Shown here: piece by piece, positions 60,226 to 64,000 of the stretch
Layout: every line of letters begins with the position of its first letter
How positions within the stretch are numbered: the first letter of the stretch is position 1
DNA from: Paragonimus westermani
Taxonomy: Eukaryota > Platyhelminthes > Trematoda > Plagiorchiida > Troglotrematidae
Direction of reading: 5' to 3'
Length of the DNA stretch: 64,000 nucleotides
Assembly (NCBI GenBank): GCA_008508345.1
Contig: QNGE01000112.1
Location: forward strand, 128,707 to 192,706
Translations under genes and position numbers: made by a program
The notes under the pieces: model-generated
Databases searched by the model: none
What the model was told of the DNA's origin: nothing
Seen by the model: only the letters and a program-made list of their open reading frames with translations

Positions 60226-62790
60226 AGCCTTCAATATCCGCACTCTCTGACAAGTTGGTCAGCCTGATGTTATGGCATATACTCTTTCAAGTCTGGAGCA
60301 TGTGTGCTGTATCTGTGGGAGTCCTGTATCTGCGATTCCGGCAGCGTTATCTACCTGATCTCATATCCACATAACTATCCGTCCAACTGCTTCCCTGTCA
60401 GAGTTTTTGGTAACACCAAAGCTAAATCCCGTGATCAAGCGGGAGTGAAAAGCGCACTGAGTTCCAGAGCAGAATAATGTTCGCTAGATTGAATCCCAGT
60501 GAACAATTGCTTGCGCGCTGTCAAACTCAGTACATCGGTTGAAATTTGTCGACGAAAATCAGAAAAGCGGTGTGAGTTTATTACATTGGCGTACGCTCTG
60601 ACGGACGGCTGCTTGAATGCTACCAACGATGCGTTTTATGACGCCATTGTTGACCTTCCGAGGCAGATTAAACATTTGGACATCATCATACTAGTGGACG
60701 ATTAAATGTTTACCTTGGTCGTTTCTCTTCAAAGCAGAAGCGGCTGGGAGCTATTTTAGGTGTCCGGGTACAAAGCACTGAGAGTAGCGTAAGATTGCTG
60801 CAGTTGTGCGCATCCTATGTTCTCTAAATTCCCAACCCCGCATTCAAGCACAGGAAGAGACTGTGTTAGATGGAGACAGCCGTAGACATAGCTGAATCAT
60901 ATAGCAGTCAGTTACAGGTGGTGCCACTCTGTTAGATCGTCATGTCCCTGGACTCGAATCACGCTATTGCGCGTGCCCATTTTGTATCGCTAATTGTCCA
61001 GAGGTCAAACACCCGTAAATACAAGACACTTAACTGGTATTCCAAAGAGAAGAGTGCAAAGAACGCTCACCAGTAAGCATTGGTGAACAAATTACTCATT
61101 TTGAGTCCGGTGAAAGAACCTAACAAACGCTGGGGACAAATCACAGCAGCTATAAAGGCAGACTGTGAAGAGGTGTTTACCGAAAGAATTGTTAACTTGT
61201 GACAGAACTGGATATGACACTTCGATAAACCTCATGAACAAATGTCGAGCCTTTCAACCTGGTTCTGAATACGATTGCGACCGCCGAGAATTTAAACTCA
61301 AGCTGACTAAAAGCTTGCGCAAAACTCGTGAGATCCAGTTGGTCGAACAGTCGGAAAAGATTGAAGAAGGCTCGTTATTTGGGAGAGGCAGAAAGCTATT
61401 CCCCCGACCCGTGGTTGGACTGACTGTCGAGTCCGTGTGAAACCACAAGTGAAATAGTTGGTTCACCTGTCACCAGTCAATCGAGCCGACTTGATAGGTG
61501 GGTTGAACATTCTGAGGAACAGTTCGGTCAACCCCAACCAACAGAACCCGAATGGCCAATTACTGCGTGCCAGAAAACCCTCCGTCTGAAAAAGAAGCGG
61601 CCATACAGCTCAAGGTATCGAAGCGTAACAAGACTCCTGGACCAGACCTATTCTCTCCTTCTCTGTTCAGGGACGGAGGAAAGAGGCTGATATTATTACT
61701 GACAAAATTCATTCAGACAGTTTGGGAAATTGAAGGAGTGTCTGGTGATTGGTGTTCATCAAGAGTAATTTCCATTCCAAAAAGTCTACATGACAACCAC
61801 AGAAGGATCAGTCTAGTGTTTGTCTATGTCTGGTCTTGGTTTACATCGCCTACCTAAGCCCAGAGAAAGTCAGCTACTTGAAGAATAGGTAGGATTCCGG
61901 TCCGATCATGAATGAGTTGATCACACTTTTACCTTGCAAAGTATCCTGGAGCACTGGCATTCCTATAGGCACCCGATGGTCGTGGGCCTTTTAGATATAA
62001 AGACTGCTTTTGAACCGGTTCCTGACAAAATCTCCTGGAATCGCTTCCTTCGCAACGAAGTCCCAGTTAAATATGTGAATCTATTGAGAACACTGTATTG
62101 CCCACTGCACAAGCAGAGTGAGGATTTATGGACAACTGACTCGGGCTTTCATCAACTTTAGTGTTGTTCGTCAACGGTGTCCGATGTCACACTTCCCCTT
62201 AGATTTTGGCATGCGCAACATTCTCGAAGGGGTGCTTGAGGAATCCGGCGAGCGTGCCTTGGGCTTTTCCCTGGTGCTCAGTTGCCGACCTGGAGTATGC
62301 GGATGACATCTTACCCAGCCTCTCTGTTCAACTCGTGCAGACCATACTGAGTGACCGGGCTGGTTGGTATGGAATACGCTTCACACATTCAAATTGCACA
62401 ATGTTATTTGAAGGCTGGGGCATTTCCACTCCTACTCTCTTCATTGCAGGTAATCCGCTCAAAACTGCGCGCAGTTTCACATACCTCGGCAGCACCATGT
62501 CGTCAGCTCGTAATATTGCTGATGAGATGTCAGCGAGGATAACAAAGTTGCCAGCCTGCGTCATCTGTGGTATCGGGAAGACGTCTGTTTGTCGCTGAAA
62601 TGAAGGGTATATATTTCTTGTATAACATCTGTTTTGCTTTACGATTCGGAAACATGGTCCATTGATAACGAAGTTGTCAGAAGACTGGGTGTTTGACCAT
62701 CATTGTCTTCGCCAATCAGTTCACATTAGGTGGACTGCTCGCGTGAGCAATGTGGCCGTTCGTCGGCGCGTATTCCGGTAGGTTTCGCCT
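60215..62790 (+). mobile_element. Full-length but degenerate LINE (APE endonuclease plus reverse transcriptase)
   Basis: Endonuclease start KIEAFNIRTL at about 60,220; STSVEICRRKSEKRCEF then FYDAIVDLP at 60,530-60,660; LNHIAVSYRW at about 60,890, matching the D-H motif region of APE domains; KSLRKTREIQLVEQ in the linker near 61,310; then reverse transcriptase and a C-terminal FDHHCLRQSVHIRW near 62,700. Many stops and frame changes make it inactive. Clade: RTE/CR1-like by motif, not assigned further. It is related to the fragment at 51.6-52.3 kb, which is on the other strand. Confidence 0.85.
61552..62780 (+). pseudogene. LINE reverse transcriptase domain, frameshifted
   Basis: Pieces in successive frames: SKRNKTPGPDLFSPSLF (61.6 kb); VVGLLDIKTAFEPVPDK (61.98 kb, block A, first Asp kept); VRQRCPMSHFPLDF (62.17 kb, block B, usual GCP changed to RCP); LEYADDILPSLS with the catalytic YADD at 62,296-62,307; ARSFTYLGSTMSSARNI and ADEMSARITKL (62.47-62.55 kb); LYDSETWSIDNEVVRRLGVF (62.63 kb). 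At least three frame changes and several stops separate these, so no active enzyme is possible. Confidence 0.88.
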
Positions 62791-63617
62791 GTCTGAATGG
62801 GGTCGTCGTGATCACGAAAATTGGTGATTGGAAACGTTATGCGAGATGGCAGTGTCTCAATCAACGGCATACCTGCATTCACACCTTTTCTATTTCTCCC
62901 GCCTAGTCTTCTTCTGTTACTTAGTAACATTTCTTCTGGGATACTCCACGTCACTTACGGAGTGAGCAGTGGCCCGAGCCACAGTATCTTCCAATCAGGC
63001 TCTTAGGATGATGCTGAGGAGGAGGACGGCCGTCTCTATTACTGACGAAACGCCCGACAGGTGTCAGTGTCCTTGACACCGCGAGATGAAGAACCCCACA
63101 AAAACACTTTCAAAGGCTTCCTTTGGTCAAGTTATACATTTCGTCAAAGCCTCAGGCTACTCTAGACAGTTTATGTTAATCTGCGAATTCGATTTACGTT
63201 GAAAAGCAATAGAGCACGTGCACACGTTCACTGGCCAATGCGAACCCTCCCAGCTACTGTTGTTTACAGCAGATGGAAAGAATGTTCAAAACAGGACAAA
63301 TTATGAAAACAAGTTGGTCAGCTAATCAGAGAGGCATGTACACAGTGGAGAGAGAAGCTTAATATTGACTAAGGTCAAATGAAGAGACCACTTTATCCAG
63401 CCATCCCTGCGCAATAGTTCGATTAATTGAGAATGTGATAATTTTTGGCAGAGGCCGAATGCACTGATTCTATCAACGGTGTACAATTTCTAAGAAAAAA
63501 GCATATAATTGCACCAATTTAGTATCAGAGCTTTACCTAATCACATCGACATTTTTTAAACTAATTTCATGAAGTTTCCAGATTCCCATGGGATTCATAA
63601 GAAGTCAGTTAAGCGAA
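62791..63617. other. No supported gene; 3' flank of the LINE
   Basis: It may include the LINE 3' region. No poly-A or simple-repeat tail could be identified with confidence. Confidence 0.35.
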
Positions 63618-63646
63618 GAGCTGTTTTCGGTCATTCTCATCGGGCT
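63618..63646 (-). ncRNA. Decayed hammerhead-like core downstream of the second Penelope fragment
   Basis: On the minus strand GCCCGATGAGAATGAC is followed by CGAAAACAGCTC. It aligns with the block after the first Penelope fragment (49,815-49,846): both show [CT]GATGAGA, a short spacer, GAC and CGAAA. CTGA has become CCGA, and there is no stem II. It is a relic, not an active ribozyme. Confidence 0.35.
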
Positions 63647-63740
63647 TTTACAATTACATAGGGTACATGCGTTTTATATAGGAAAAACTGGAGCTAGTCA
63701 AATGGGTCATTAAGATCATAGGCATGGGGCGGATGACAGT

Positions 63741-64000
63741 CTATTGGAGGGGGTGGGAGTGTTGGCGAATGTTACGCGTGCCGGCCGTGAGATATGCAGT
63801 CGTTGGTGTCAAGTGGTTCATGCTTGCTTGAGTTTCAAGTGGCTGCGAAATAGTTGGCCAAGGGAGATGTAGGGTTTGCACGAACTGTTTTTGGGCACAC
63901 AGACAGGGGTTGTAGAGTCTGATGGCAATAGCCTCGACCGTTGATAACAGTCGCAACCTGACAGCTCTGGAGTGGGATTGACGAACCTTGTAGATAACTC
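63741..64000 (-). pseudogene. Penelope-like element fragment: end of the GIY-YIG endonuclease
   Basis: The minus-strand frame is open from the window edge: VIYKVRQSHSRAVRLRLL, then STVEAIAIRLYNPCLC, AQKQFVQTLHLPWP and an 40-residue tail. E-A-I-A-I-R-x-x-N-P-x-L-C-A-Q-K is the same block as E-A-I-L-I-R-T-H-Q-P-A-L-C-A-Q-K in the 49.9-kb fragment, including the catalytic Glu. The visible part has no stop before 63,741, so it may be a better-preserved copy that continues beyond the window. Confidence 0.75.

Noticed and set aside
60890..60975. tRNA-like stretch with a TGGACTCGAATCACG B-box-like block
   Set aside because: It lies inside the LINE endonuclease region and reads as its protein (LNHIAVSYRW and following), so the resemblance is coincidental.
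1..64000. CRISPR arrays, bacterial operons, riboswitches, rRNA genes
   Set aside because: No regularly spaced direct repeats, no long adjacent bacterial-type genes and no conserved rRNA blocks were seen; the window is eukaryotic.

Overview
This is a piece of eukaryotic nuclear DNA, not a bacterial or viral window. There are no operons, ribosome-binding sites or long bacterial-type genes. What can be supported is short exons bounded by GT...AG signals, degenerate LINE and Penelope-like retroelements, tRNA-derived short elements, TA/TG microsatellites and one 655-base assembly gap. The mix of retroelements, introns of about 40 nt next to multi-kb introns, and the style of the tRNA-derived repeats suggests a parasitic flatworm, most likely a pseudophyllidean (diphyllobothriid) tapeworm. 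That assignment is inference, not proof.

Host genes. (1) At 0.1-4.3 kb on the minus strand, four small candidate exons chain in phase; the product is not recognised. (2) From about 10 to 42.6 kb on the plus strand, a series of candidate exons encodes cysteine-containing, beta-strand-rich blocks that look like divergent CUB domains. The best run is 28,197-31,364: four consecutive exons, three of them closed by good donors, with matching phases. (3) At 45.9-57.2 kb on the minus strand, three in-phase exons encode a Ser/Thr/Pro-rich segment that looks like the cytoplasmic tail of a cell-surface receptor. Its 8.6-kb intron holds a LINE fragment, a Penelope fragment and the gap.

Mobile elements. 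A LINE with endonuclease, YADD reverse transcriptase and C-terminal region (60.2-62.8 kb, plus, badly broken), a second LINE reverse transcriptase fragment (51.6-52.3 kb, minus), and two Penelope-like GIY-YIG endonuclease fragments (49.9-50.8 kb and 63.7-64.0 kb, both minus).

Most interesting. At least five copies of a 350-400 bp inverted-repeat element lie at 15.3, 21.7, 30.6, 35.0 and 43.1 kb. The best copies have about 100-bp terminal inverted repeats, a tRNA-like Pol III promoter region in the middle, and a type-I hammerhead ribozyme motif in each arm, pointing outward. The left-arm ribozyme at 30,682-30,726 is complete: 6-bp stem I, conserved core, 4-bp stem II, GAAA, and a palindromic minimal stem III. 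A second, unrelated foldback element at 29.26-29.47 kb repeats the same plan (outward hammerhead-like motifs in both arms, tiny palindromic stem III). Both Penelope fragments are also followed by decayed hammerhead-like cores. Hammerheads are known in schistosome satellites, Penelope elements and retrozymes; the inverted-pair layout around a tRNA-like promoter is the part that may be undescribed.
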